From: Strongyloides papillosus
Taxonomy: Eukaryota > Nematoda > Chromadorea > Rhabditida > Strongyloididae
Assembly (NCBI GenBank): GCA_005656395.1
Contig: SRSI01000001.1
Coordinates: forward strand, 62,001-126,000
DNA length: 64,000 bases
Direction of reading: 5' to 3'
Both the position numbers and the translations under genes were made by a program. Numbering within the stretch: position 1 is the first letter of the stretch; each line of letters opens with the position of its first letter. The notes below the pieces were generated by a model. The model saw only the letters and a list, made by a program, of their open reading frames with translations. It was not told where the DNA came from and made no database searches. This document shows, one piece after another, positions 9,688 to 20,043 of the stretch.

Positions 9688-12600
9688 TTATATTTCATAT
9701 GTGTCTCCGTATAAGCATTGTAATACTCTATAGGGACCTTCCCATGTGGGTTGATTTTTATGTGATGTCTTGGCATCTTTTCTAAACATTACTTTCTTTA
9801 ATACTTTGTCTCCGACATTTATCTCTGTGCCGTGGCGTCTTATTTGTTCTCTTTTAACATTTTTATGTAATGATTGGTATAGGGGTATTATACCTGTGTA
9901 TCCATTGTGGATTGGTGCACTAGAAATAAAGGAATCTCCTGTATTAAGAAGTAATTTTGCTGGTTCTATTCCAGTCTTTAGATGTTTAGATCTATTATAA
10001 GTGTATACAAATTGATATACAATATCTGAGAGTCGTGCTTTAGAATTAGCTCCTTTTATTTGTCTTTGGATGCGTATGGCTTCTCTCAATGTTTTATTGA
10101 AACGTTCTACTATCGCGTTTCCTCTGTGGTGGTAGGGTGAACTGTAATGTTGTTCTACTCCTACACTTTTTGTGTAATCTTTTACTATTTTAGATATAAA
10201 TGCTGGACCATTGTCCGTTTTTAGTATTTGTGGAAATCCTAATGTTGTGAAACATCTATGTAGATGTAATCTAGTTGTTGGACCGCTTTGGTTTTTGGTC
10301 ACTACTGCGTATACGAATTTTGAAAATTCATCAATTATAACAAGTATATATTCATCGTTCACTTGCATATAGTCTGCATTAATTACCGTCCAATTGCCTG
10401 GAAGTATTGGTATTTGCCTTTTGGCTGTTTGAACTAATCTTTTTGCGTGGTCTTTATTTATCTCACACATTTCGCAAGAAGACCAGATTTTGAGCATGTC
10501 TTTGTCCATGCTTTTCCAAAAGAATACTTCTTTAAATTTTATGGCAATTTTTCCATAACTCATGTGATTACCTAGAGTGGCGGCATTGTGGAAACGATGT
10601 AACAATTTTTCACGTAATACTATGGGTACATAGAAACGATCACCTGCTTTGGTTTTGGCTATACCGTCTTTGTATTGTTCTTTTTCTTTATCGTCGAAGT
10701 ATTTACTCATGTTTTCTACGATATATGGTTTATTATATGGTGTTTTCATCTCTGGAAATACATCTTTTAGTACTTCTTCTTTGATATCTATTGATAAAAA
10801 GTCTTCCCGACTTAAATAGTCGGCTACTTTATTGTCACTTCCTTTGACATATTGTATCGTTAGATCATATTCCATGATCGCCATTTGATATCGTTGTAAT
10901 ATACCTTCAAGTTCTTTATTTTTCAATAAAGAGAGTAACGGTTTGTGATCTGTTATCACTATTGTGTGTTTTCCATAGATATAAGGTCTAAATTGTCTTA
11001 GAGCATAGACTAAAGCTAATGCTTCTAATTTTATGATAGGGTAATTTTTCTCAGCTGGTTTTAATGAGCGAGAAGTGAATGCAACGGGTTTTCCGTTTTG
11101 TGTAAGTGCTGCTCCTAAGCCTTGGAAGCTAGCATCAGTAAAGATTGTATAATTTTTCGTATTATCAGGTGGTGATAATACTGCAGCTTCTATAAGTGCT
11201 GTTTTTAATTTTTCAAAAGCATCAGTATGCTTTTGTTCCCATTGAAAGTTTTTATCTAAACTATATAGTGGTGCTGCCATGGCTGCAAAATTTTTTATGT
11301 GTTTTCTGAAGTATGAAATTGCTCCTAGAAAGCATTTTAATTCTTTTGCAGTCCGTGGTATAGGTTTGTCTTTTATTGACTTTACTTTTTCAGGATTAGC
11401 GTGTATGCCTGATTCATCTAGGTGAAATCCTAGATATTTTACGTGTGTTTGTCCAAATTGACATTTTGCAAGAGATATTTTCATCTCAAATTTAATTATG
11501 CGACCTAATATGTCGTTTATACTATTAAGATGACTGTTTTCGTCATTACTACAAGTTAAGATATCGTCAAGATATACATAACAATCAGGTATACCTTCTA
11601 ATACTTCATCCATTATTTCTTGGAATTTGTCAGGACTTCCTGTAAGTCCCATAGGCATTACCTTATATTGAAAAATACCTTTATGTGTAATGAAGGCGGC
11701 TATTTGTCTGCTATTTTCGTCTAGCGGTATTTGATGAAATCCGGCCTTAAGGTCGAATGATGTATAGAAGCGCTTTCCAGCAGCTTCTTCAGTGATTCTA
11801 TCAATCCGTGGGATTATATGTGATTGTTGTTTTACCAAGGTATTGGTATATCTAAAGTCAACGACGAATCGCCATTGTTGATCTTTCTTTCTAACAAGTA
11901 CTACTCGAGAAAGATATGGTGATCTACTTGGTTCGATCATTTCATTCTTTATCATATCAGCAATTTGCTTACTGATTTCATCTTCTTTCTCTTTGCTCAT
12001 TCGAGATGCTTTTATACGACGTGGTACTTCGTTAGGATTTTTAAGATCTATTTTTAATCTTTGTTTCCCGGAATATAATCCGCTTTTTCCATCATATTCA
12101 TGGAATGCTTTTCTGTTTTTCCAAAGGATATCTAATAACCTTTTGTGACCTTCTGGAGATAATTTTGATTCTCCTATTAATTTTTGAAATTCATCTTTTT
12201 GTAGTGGTGCCTGTGATGACGGATAGGGAGGTAAAAATGCTTCCCAATCTGCATCTTCAGGTATGACCTCTTCGCTATAAACGCGAATTTTATTTTCATC
12301 AATTTCTTCAATTGCATAGATGTCACCTATGTAGGTGTCTTTAGCTATAATTACAGGATTGTTCCCTGTGTTTACTACAGTTATAGGTATTGTATTGTTG
12401 TGAATCGTACATAATTGCTCCATTGTTAGTAGATGATTGGATTGTTTCCAATAATTATTTACTTCAACAAGAACGTCGGTACCGTTCATGTTGTTATTTT
12501 TAATTTGCGTATGAAAAATAACGCAGCTATTTGGTTTTATCTCTATTTCTTCGGATGTAAATATTTTACTAGTTTTATCGTTTACCTTGTTTTTATCTGG

Positions 12601-15600
12601 GGGCAAATTCTCGATACCTATTTTTTGTACTGTTTTATAGCCTAATATTATATCATATTTCCTTAATGATGTGCTTATTTCGAATGTTATGTTATAACTT
12701 TTATCTTTATAAAGTAAATCAAGTACTACTTTTCCTTCCATTATCATCTCATTACCTGAGGCTGATATGGCAATTACGTCAGTTTTTAATATGTTAGTCT
12801 TTATATTCTGTAAAGCATTTTTGGAAATTATATTTATTGCTGCTCCTGTGTCAATCAGAGCTGTGTGTTTAATATTATTTATGTATAATGAAACTGTAGG
12901 TAGTTTCGTTTTATTTTCCTCAATTATGTTAACTGGGATTGATTCGGTACTGTCTCTTGAGACTAGTATCCCGTTTTGTCTTGCATGATTATTTATTGCC
13001 CGTGTGTGTACGAGGGGTACACCGCTTCCTCCTCGACCAAACGGATCATTGTGACTATTAGAAGATGGTATTCTTCTGTGTGCAATTATATTGGAAATCT
13101 TTCCCCCGATCTTCTCTTTTGCTATTCTGCCGGCTATGGCAGAGAATACTCCGATTAGGAATGATAAGAAGGACTCATAGTCTGGTCCTTTTCCTTCAAT
13201 ATTAATATTTTTAACGGCATTGCCGAGTTGCTCTGTTATACTTTTATATGTATCTTTAGTGGTAACTTTAATGTTTTCAGTGATATCGTGTAAAATGGAG
13301 TTGTCTTGCTCCGGTACTATGTATTCAAGTTCTGAATTAGTATTTAATGTTTTATAAACAGTGTTTAATCTTTCGACTAAGGCTTCTTTATAAATGCATG
13401 CAGTTCCTTGAGGAACTCTTTGTATGGCATGTATGGAATTAACTATAGTTTGGATATTATAATTTATCTCTGTTATCTTTTTATTTTGATTTTTCATACC
13501 TATTTGATATTTTTCTATAACTTTATTTTGTTCTGCTTTTTCATCATTACAGATGTTTTGTATTTCACCTTTTTCCTTAATGCATTCTTCAGCAGCTTTA
13601 GATTTCTCTTTTAGACAGTTATCTAAAGCTTCATTGGAAAAACTAGGTGGCATTTCTCGTATTCTGGTATCTAAATCCTGAATATGTTTATCTTTCTCAT
13701 CTATGAGACCTTGTAGAGTCAATTTTTCGTTTAGACATGTGGCTAATTTACCTTGTTCTTTAGATAATTCTGTACTTAGGGAATCTTTTTCCCTGTTGCA
13801 TTTATCTAACTGTTTCTTAAAATTGTCGCGAGCTGTTGCATCATCTGCTATCGCTCTATCTTTTTCTTCAACAATTTTAGTATGTTTAGATAGTTTAATG
13901 GTATCTTTCAATTGATTATTGAGGTTGTTAACCATTTGTTTTTGGTTTTCTAATTCAGTTTTGATATTATCTAATGTCTCTCTTAATTTAGATGTTTGTT
14001 GGTTAGATTTACGAAGAAGTGTATCTATCTGTATGAATTTTTCTCGTGCATCGTCTCGTTCGGCTTCGAGACCTTTAGCATACAGTTGGAAGTTATGCCA
14101 TAATTTACTTACTTTTTCTACGTAGAGTTCACCTTTTGTACGTTTATCGTATTTATGTTCTTTATCGTGAAAATCAGGTAGGACAAAGCTGTCTGCATTT
14201 AATTGTGTGGCTGTACGTGTCTCTGTGTCAGATGTTCCCTGATCGTCATCGGAAACAATCGTTGTTTCAGGACATTTCGCCTTATAAGCATTAGCGATAT
14301 CTACGAATCTGCGAGCAGAAGATTCAGTGAAAGGAGGGGTTGTTATTTTCCTCTCATATATGTTACCTTTTGTATCTTGTATTAAGTTTGGTATATCACA
14401 TAATGTTATGCTACTGGATATATATACTATCTCAGATAGTTTCATTCCAGGCCCTTCTAGAACTAGGATGTTATGCATCTCTATCCCAATCTTATTAAAG
14501 GGTCCTGGCGGAGTACAATCAGGTGATATTATGCGTAAGCTAGCAGCTACTGCAGATGCTGTATCATAGCTTTTAAGTGCATAAAATGCAGGTATCATAG
14601 GTTGATCGCACGGTTCAACCTCATAAGATGGTGGTATTACTGCTCCTGTAACTGGCAGTAGAATGATCATTATGCATGCCATTATTATCATTGTGTTATA
14701 TTTTAAGGTCATTAAATGCTCGTGTAATTTATGAGCTACACTTTCTGCAAATGAATCATTATCAATGCTGTTAACCTGGTGTTTTCCAGTGTTATTATTA
14801 TTATATTTATTTCTATTGTCGCCATTTTTATTTGTGGATCCTTTATAATTATCTCTTTGTTTATGAGTATTATTTTGTTTGTAATTATTGTTATTACCTT
14901 TAGCATTGTTAAAATTACGGTTACCACCGTTTCCGTGTTTATTCCCATTATTTTTATTGTAGTTATTTCTAAAATTGTTATTTTTGTTGTGGTTATTATT
15001 ACCATTTTTGTTAAACTTATGATTATATTGTCGGTTATTTTTATGGAATTGTTTACCATTATTGTTATGTTTACGAAAATTATTGTTTTTATGTGTGTTA
15101 TTGTTATTGCTGATGCTTAGGCTATTAAACTTTTTAGCTAAGTCATCATATTTGTGATCTTTATGCATCCTATAGTTAGGATTGTTATAGGCAACCGAGA
15201 CTTCGGCTTCAATGAATTCATTTGTGAATTCTGCCCAATTATTGATGGTAATTACATCAGGTCTGACCTCCTTACGAATTATAGGAGGAATGGCATCGAA
15301 GAAGTTGAGGAATTCCGCTCTTCTGAGGACCTCATTGTTGTCCAGGTATGGAGCAACTGCTTGTATATCCAATCTATGCTGGAGATAAGTTTCATATCGT
15401 CTAATGAAGCGTTCAACATTATCTTTGTTCTTGTCCCAGAATGGTTTCTTAGAAAGCATTTGCATCTTACTCTTTGTACGTGATGTACGCATACGTACAA
15501 GTATAGCATCTAATATTTGAGAAAATCTAGTGCCTACCTTAATCTTCTGAGCTTCGTCAGTGAATTGAGGTAGTACCATACATAGGTATCTATGAGCTGT

Positions 15601-16104
15601 ACTATCTGTAGGGATAAAGTTGTTGATCATTTTAACACATTGTTCATCGGCTATGTCGTGAGCATAGTCTGTTCCTCCGATAATAGCGAGGTTGTTATGA
15701 AGATCATCTTTCCAGATGTGGAAATCAACGTCGGAACCTCTTAAGAAAGGTTTGATGATGTTTCCTTTTTCAAGGTGACGAAGGATTGTGTTTCCCAACT
15801 CTTTTCCTATGGGATCAGTTTCTCTAGTGTCCCATATAATTGGAAGAAATACTTTTCGAGTAGATGGTATGTTACAGAGACGTAACAGTTCTTTTAATTC
15901 CGCTTTTTGGGTTTTGATGAGTTTTTCTTTCTCATCTGGGGTGGCAATTCTGCCTATAGTGAGCAATCTTTGCTCCTCCTTCCATTGGAGTATTCTGATC
16001 TTTAAGATCGCTTCAAAATTGGCCATTGTGCCTGGAGATATTACTTCTTCAATAGGTGGTGCTGTTGGGTCAACAGCGTTGGTATTAATATTGGTAGATG
16101 CCAT
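9688..16104 (-). CDS. Gag-Pol polyprotein with embedded membrane-protein-like segment
   Basis: One uninterrupted 2138-codon frame from ATG at 16104. Approximate domains: capsid-like Gag 1-330; Asn/Lys/His-rich basic nucleocapsid 331-441 with no CCHC knuckle; signal-like segment 465-488; Cys-containing region 490-640; coiled coil 658-888; hydrophobic segment about 975-992; basic tail; aspartic protease with DTGA near 1085; reverse transcriptase with YLDD near 1510; RNase H with TDAS near 1656 and TDHKPL; integrase with H-H-C-C finger (ending CEMC), D in NADY, TDNG near 1961 and E of VERF near 1997; GPY-like motif near the C-terminus. All catalytic residues I can place are present. It makes particle proteins and the enzymes for reverse transcription and integration. 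Gag and Pol share a frame, so no frameshift is needed. Residues 465 to about 1010 are not part of a standard gag-pol. Confidence 0.93.
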   Translation of the reverse strand: MASTNINTNAVDPTAPPIEEVISPGTMANFEAILKIRILQWKEEQRLLTIGRIATPDEKEKLIKTQKAELKELLRLCNIPSTRKVFLPIIWDTRETDPIGKELGNTILRHLEKGNIIKPFLRGSDVDFHIWKDDLHNNLAIIGGTDYAHDIADEQCVKMINNFIPTDSTAHRYLCMVLPQFTDEAQKIKVGTRFSQILDAILVRMRTSRTKSKMQMLSKKPFWDKNKDNVERFIRRYETYLQHRLDIQAVAPYLDNNEVLRRAEFLNFFDAIPPIIRKEVRPDVITINNWAEFTNEFIEAEVSVAYNNPNYRMHKDHKYDDLAKKFNSLSISNNNNTHKNNNFRKHNNNGKQFHKNNRQYNHKFNKNGNNNHNKNNNFRNNYNKNNGNKHGNGGNRNFNNAKGNNNNYKQNNTHKQRDNYKGSTNKNGDNRNKYNNNNTGKHQVNSIDNDSFAESVAHKLHEHLMTLKYNTMIIMACIMIILLPVTGAVIPPSYEVEPCDQPMIPAFYALKSYDTASAVAASLRIISPDCTPPGPFNKIGIEMHNILVLEGPGMKLSEIVYISSSITLCDIPNLIQDTKGNIYERKITTPPFTESSARRFVDIANAYKAKCPETTIVSDDDQGTSDTETRTATQLNADSFVLPDFHDKEHKYDKRTKGELYVEKVSKLWHNFQLYAKGLEAERDDAREKFIQIDTLLRKSNQQTSKLRETLDNIKTELENQKQMVNNLNNQLKDTIKLSKHTKIVEEKDRAIADDATARDNFKKQLDKCNREKDSLSTELSKEQGKLATCLNEKLTLQGLIDEKDKHIQDLDTRIREMPPSFSNEALDNCLKEKSKAAEECIKEKGEIQNICNDEKAEQNKVIEKYQIGMKNQNKKITEINYNIQTIVNSIHAIQRVPQGTACIYKEALVERLNTVYKTLNTNSELEYIVPEQDNSILHDITENIKVTTKDTYKSITEQLGNAVKNINIEGKGPDYESFLSFLIGVFSAIAGRIAKEKIGGKISNIIAHRRIPSSNSHNDPFGRGGSGVPLVHTRAINNHARQNGILVSRDSTESIPVNIIEENKTKLPTVSLYINNIKHTALIDTGAAINIISKNALQNIKTNILKTDVIAISASGNEMIMEGKVVLDLLYKDKSYNITFEISTSLRKYDIILGYKTVQKIGIENLPPDKNKVNDKTSKIFTSEEIEIKPNSCVIFHTQIKNNNMNGTDVLVEVNNYWKQSNHLLTMEQLCTIHNNTIPITVVNTGNNPVIIAKDTYIGDIYAIEEIDENKIRVYSEEVIPEDADWEAFLPPYPSSQAPLQKDEFQKLIGESKLSPEGHKRLLDILWKNRKAFHEYDGKSGLYSGKQRLKIDLKNPNEVPRRIKASRMSKEKEDEISKQIADMIKNEMIEPSRSPYLSRVVLVRKKDQQWRFVVDFRYTNTLVKQQSHIIPRIDRITEEAAGKRFYTSFDLKAGFHQIPLDENSRQIAAFITHKGIFQYKVMPMGLTGSPDKFQEIMDEVLEGIPDCYVYLDDILTCSNDENSHLNSINDILGRIIKFEMKISLAKCQFGQTHVKYLGFHLDESGIHANPEKVKSIKDKPIPRTAKELKCFLGAISYFRKHIKNFAAMAAPLYSLDKNFQWEQKHTDAFEKLKTALIEAAVLSPPDNTKNYTIFTDASFQGLGAALTQNGKPVAFTSRSLKPAEKNYPIIKLEALALVYALRQFRPYIYGKHTIVITDHKPLLSLLKNKELEGILQRYQMAIMEYDLTIQYVKGSDNKVADYLSREDFLSIDIKEEVLKDVFPEMKTPYNKPYIVENMSKYFDDKEKEQYKDGIAKTKAGDRFYVPIVLREKLLHRFHNAATLGNHMSYGKIAIKFKEVFFWKSMDKDMLKIWSSCEMCEINKDHAKRLVQTAKRQIPILPGNWTVINADYMQVNDEYILVIIDEFSKFVYAVVTKNQSGPTTRLHLHRCFTTLGFPQILKTDNGPAFISKIVKDYTKSVGVEQHYSSPYHHRGNAIVERFNKTLREAIRIQRQIKGANSKARLSDIVYQFVYTYNRSKHLKTGIEPAKLLLNTGDSFISSAPIHNGYTGIIPLYQSLHKNVKREQIRRHGTEINVGDKVLKKVMFRKDAKTSHKNQPTWEGPYRVLQCLYGDTYEI

Positions 16105-16320
16105 TATTATGTTTATCTTATATCAAATATCAATGATCAAATGTTATTTATCTTTTGTGTACGATAAAATTTTATTTATATATGGTAGTTTTATGTGTCC
16201 AATGTATGGATATTGATAACTTTTTTTATTGATTATTTTGTATTTGTCTTTAATTAAAGAATGTTTTTTATGTACTCTGTGGTACTTTATTGATATAACT
16301 TATTAAGTTATGTTTAGTAT
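16105..16320. other. Leader of the LTR element, gag-proximal
   Basis: AT-rich sequence between the gag ATG and the large inverted repeat. No conserved signal recognised. Confidence 0.4.
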
Positions 16321-17761
16321 TTATATATAACCCATTTTGTGAGTCAATCAGACATTTGATGTACAATTAAAAATTTTACCCCCCATTTTTATTTCATAAA
16401 TAAAAAGAGCAACCAAAAAAATGTATGTTGGCAAATTTATTCGGCTTGAAACTTTGAGATACAGGAGCTGCAACGAGTCAAAGTCGTAAAAATTGATTTT
16501 TACAAGTTTCCAATAAATAGATTTTTTTAAAAATAAATGTTGTTCCTAGGGGTAATTTTTTATGAAAAAACGAATGAGCATACTTTCCACTTCATAAATT
16601 TACGTCTTTAATGTCTTTTGCAATTGTTTTTGAGTTTTTTCAATTTTTGAGTACAAAAATCAAAAAAGCGCATGTTCCCACTATGATCATTCGATTTCTC
16701 ATGTGAATTTACATCTAGATTCATAAAATTTAGAAAATTTAAATGGGAAGGTAAATGTGATCTTGAGTGAAGAAGAATCTTGCTATTTCCCAAGGAAATA
16801 AGATTTTTTAATTTTTGAGTACAAAAATCAAAAAAGCGCATGTTCTCACTATGCTTATTCGATTTCTCATGTGAATTTACATCTAGATTCATAAAATTTA
16901 GAAGAATAAAATGGGAAGGTAAATGTGATCTTGAGTGAAGAAGAATACCGGTATTTTCATATAGAATAGGTGTTTTCACATTTGAGTACAAAAATCGAAA
17001 AAGCGCATGTTCTCACTGTGTTCATTCGATTTTTCATATAAAAATACTGTTAGAAACAATATTTATTATAAAAAAAATTTAAAATTTATTAAAAAAGTGT
17101 ACCAATATTCTACTATATTGAATTGAAATCTATATTTTGTATGAGAACACGTTTACCTTCCCATTTTATTTTCCTGATTTTCATGGAATTAGATGTAAAA
17201 TCACATGAGAAGTCGAATGAGCATAGTGGGAACATGCGCTTTTTCGATTTCTGCACTCAAATGTGAAGACATCTGTTCTATTTAATAATACCAGTATTGT
17301 TCTTCACTCAAGATCACATTTACCTTCCCATTTAAATTTTCTAAATTTTATGAATCTAGATGTAAATTCACATGAGAAATCGAATGATCATAGTGGGAAC
17401 ATGCGCTTTTTTGATTTTTGTACTCAAAAATTGAAAAAACTCAAAAACAATTGCAAAAGACATTAAAGACGTAAATTTATGAAGTGGAAAGTATGCTCAT
17501 TCGTTTTTTCATAAAAAATTACCCCTAGGAACAACATTTATTTTTAAAAAAATTTATTTATTGGAAACTTGTAAAAATCAATTTTTACGACTTTGACTCG
17601 TTGCAGCTCCTGTATCTCAAAGTTTCAAGCCGAATAAATTTGCCAACATACATTTTTTTGGTTGCTCTTTTTATTTATGAAATAAAAATGGGGGGTAAAA
17701 TTTTTAATTGTACAAGATTTTAAAAAAATGTTCGACTGACTCGCAAAATGCGTTATATATA
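16321..17761. repeat. Large inverted repeat (fold-back) in the retroelement leader
   Basis: Outer ends read TATATATAACCCATTTTG on the left, and the right end is its near complement (CAAAATGCGTTATATAT). Arms of about 650 bp match closely inward to about 16960 and 17120, leaving a loop of under 200 bp. The left arm contains tandem units of about 168 bp (the GAGTAC mark at 16649, 16817 and 16984); the right arm has corresponding units. Small frames inside (16608-16991 minus, 17263-17466 plus) encode the same repeated peptide because of the symmetry and are not treated as genes. An RNA of this region would form a very long hairpin. A clear target duplication is not seen. Confidence 0.8.
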
Positions 17762-18011
17762 TCTTATGTATATATATAGGGTGTTTAATAACTATTATTG
17801 GTGTTATAATAGTGTTTGGTACGTTTGTTGATGGGAATTCAATCGTTCTAGTGGTGTTCTAGACGATGCGGCAGTAGATATTTTAGCTGTGGTGGGCTAA
17901 AGTAAGTTTGGATATTTTATTGGTGTATGAGAATATCAACAACGATTGGTGTTATCGTTGTGCAGCAAGAAAGGTTTACTAGTTGGTGTACCTAGTAAAT
18001 TGGTCTGAAAG
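17762..18011. other. Leader of the LTR element between fold-back and mariner
   Basis: Contains diverged short repeats of the form TTGGTGT...TAGT that resume after the mariner. No ORF. Confidence 0.4.
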
Positions 18012-19288
18012 TATTAGGTTGTTCCATAAATTCCCGTGATTTTAAAAAATTTATTTAAAAAACACTTTTTTCTAGAAAATCAAAAGTAAATTAATCAATT
18101 ATATATTCCTTGTCATTATTTACAATCTTTTCTCACCTTTCCACTAATTTGTTGATACCTTCACGCCAGAAATCTATGGGTCTTGACTCAAAGAATTCGC
18201 TCAGCCAGGTATATAGTGCCTCTTCGTTTTCAAATGTTAAGTCCCTCATATGGTTTGCAAATGAACGGAATAGGTGATAATCCGTTGAGGCAAGGTCTGG
18301 TGAATACGGAGCATGCTAAAGAACCTCCCAATTGAACTCTTGGAGGGCAATTTTGAAACTTTTTGCTGTATGAGTCCGAGCGTTGTCGTAGAGTAGGATA
18401 ACTTAGCTTAATTGATCCGATCTTTTTATGTTGAATAGTCTAATTTACGCGATGAAATTGATCCAAATTAAGATCTTTGACTACTGTTTGGTTATTCTCA
18501 TTTATTTCTCAATGAATCACGCATTTTAATCCCAAAACACACAGATTACTTGCTTCACTCTAGAATTAGACGCATCTCTTGCTCACACCTACTGCTTCCT
18601 TTGGCTCGTGTTGACGTAGAGAAACCATTTATCATCTCCGGTGACGATTCTTTACAGGAATCGATTCTCGTAGCTACGTGTTGCTTGATACTGAGCGAGA
18701 TGTTGAGAAGTAATAAAAAAGCTCTTTTTTTTGTTTTTTTCAGTAAGGCTATAAGACAGTCAAACTCGAAATTTTTGCTCAGAACCCATTGATGTAAGAT
18801 GACGGTAGATTGCTTTAACAACACTGTTCATTTTTTCGGCTAGTTCTCTGCATGTTTGACGGTTGTCTTTTCTCAAAAGATCTATCAAACGATCTTCGTC
18901 AAAGAACATAGCCTATCTTTTCGTGGAGAGTCTTGAAGGTCGAATTTGTCATTTCTGAACTTTCTGTACCAATATTTTGCAGTGCTCCGGCCTATAGCAT
19001 CTTCTACATACACAGAATAAATTTTCCGAACGTCTTCAGACACTCTGTGTCTACGATTAAAAGCAAATAACAGCAGTTGTCGAAAGTGCTATTTTTTGTC
19101 TATTGGACATTACATTTTAAAGATATAAAAGTAAACCAAAATTTAAAGATATGAAAACGGGATTACCAGGGTTTTGTAGAGCGGAAAAAGAGCTTTCGAA
19201 TGATATATATAAGGCGTACAAAAAAATTAAAAGTGCAATAAAATAAGCGTTTGAAAAAAATCACGGGAACTTATGGAACAACCTAATA
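18012..19288 (-). mobile_element. mariner element, decayed transposase
   Basis: The element is 18014-19286 (1273 bp, a normal mariner length) between TA dinucleotides at 18012-18013 and 19287-19288. The terminal inverted repeats start TTAGGTTGTTCCATAAAT. Minus-strand remnants include an N-terminal helix-turn-helix block (MFFDEDRLIDLLRKDN, then QTCRELAEKM) and the C-terminal catalytic region with YDNAR, then PYSPDLAS and TDYHLF. The spacing between the last two aspartates is 34 residues, the D34D form of mariner. Stops and frameshifts (one just before HAPYSPD) make the transposase dead. It sits in the 5' leader of the LTR element. Confidence 0.92.
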
Positions 19289-19904
19289 TAAAGATGGTGT
19301 TTCTTTATATATAAGGGTATCTACTAATTGGTGTATTTAGTAGATTTAAGTTAAAGTATAAGGTTGGTGTTTCCTTATATTAGTAATTACTAATTTGGTG
19401 TTAACTAGTAATGTTAAAACTTACTGACGATAGAAGTTGGTCTGCGATTTGACTGGATGACTGACTGAATTTTGTAAAATTCTTTGACTGCTAACTTCTT
19501 TGACTAAATTAGTTTGACTGTCTAAGTTAGTTTGTGACTGTCTAAATTAGTTTGTGACTGTGTAAATTGCTGAATTTTCCACTATTTTATACTAAGTTAT
19601 GTCCTTGTGTTGCGCCGCCCTACGTCATCCATTACCTGTTTTGGGGGTTGTGCCTGCGGAGATTTTTTTTGAAATTTTGTTTAAGTTGTTCGGCGAATAG
19701 TTAATTAATTTTGGTTTTTCTTTTACAGGTTGGAAGTAGTCGTGGTGATTTTTGGTTTTTCATTGTAATATTGTTTGCGTTAATTGTACCATTTAGTTAA
19801 TGTAATTTATTGTGTGTAGTTAAGTGATTGCATATTTTCTAGAAAAATTGCTGTTAATTGTAAATTTACCTTTTAAATGTGAATGAATGCTGCGACCGAT
19901 TTTG
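19289..19904. other. Leader of the LTR element, LTR-proximal, with tandem repeats
   Basis: Has a diverged repeat of TTGGTGTTTCTTTATAT with TACTAAT-type units (about 19295-19410). A tandem repeat of GACTGTCTAAATTAGTTTGT-like units follows at about 19480-19575. No ORF. Confidence 0.55.
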
Positions 19905-19922
19905 GTTCGTGTGGAACCTCCA
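19905..19922 (-). promoter_or_regulatory. Primer binding site of the 12.9 kb element
   Basis: Directly after the 5' LTR (element sense) the sequence starts TGGAGGTTCCACACG, with the TGG expected for pairing to a tRNA 3' CCA. I could not match the primer tRNA. Confidence 0.6.
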
Positions 19923-20043
19923 TGTAACAATGATAGAAATAGAATAAATGTTTATTATAAAATTAAATGTAAGTCATTCTTAACAAACTGAATAATATAC
20001 AAATTTACTTAGTTTAAATAGTAACCGTTTGTGGGCGGTTACA
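19923..20043 (-). repeat. 5' LTR of the 12.9 kb element
   Basis: 121 bp, reading as identical to 7140-7260. The AATT duplication follows at 20044-20047, and then copy B of the MITE resumes. Confidence 0.95.

Noticed and set aside
14736..15120. Ile/Val-rich and Asn-rich alternative-frame ORFs over the nucleocapsid
   Set aside because: Shadows of the Asn-rich low-complexity tract of gag-pol.
16608..17466. Two ORFs with the same repeated peptide on opposite strands
   Set aside because: They are produced by the inverted repeat and its 168-bp tandem units; no independent sign of a gene.
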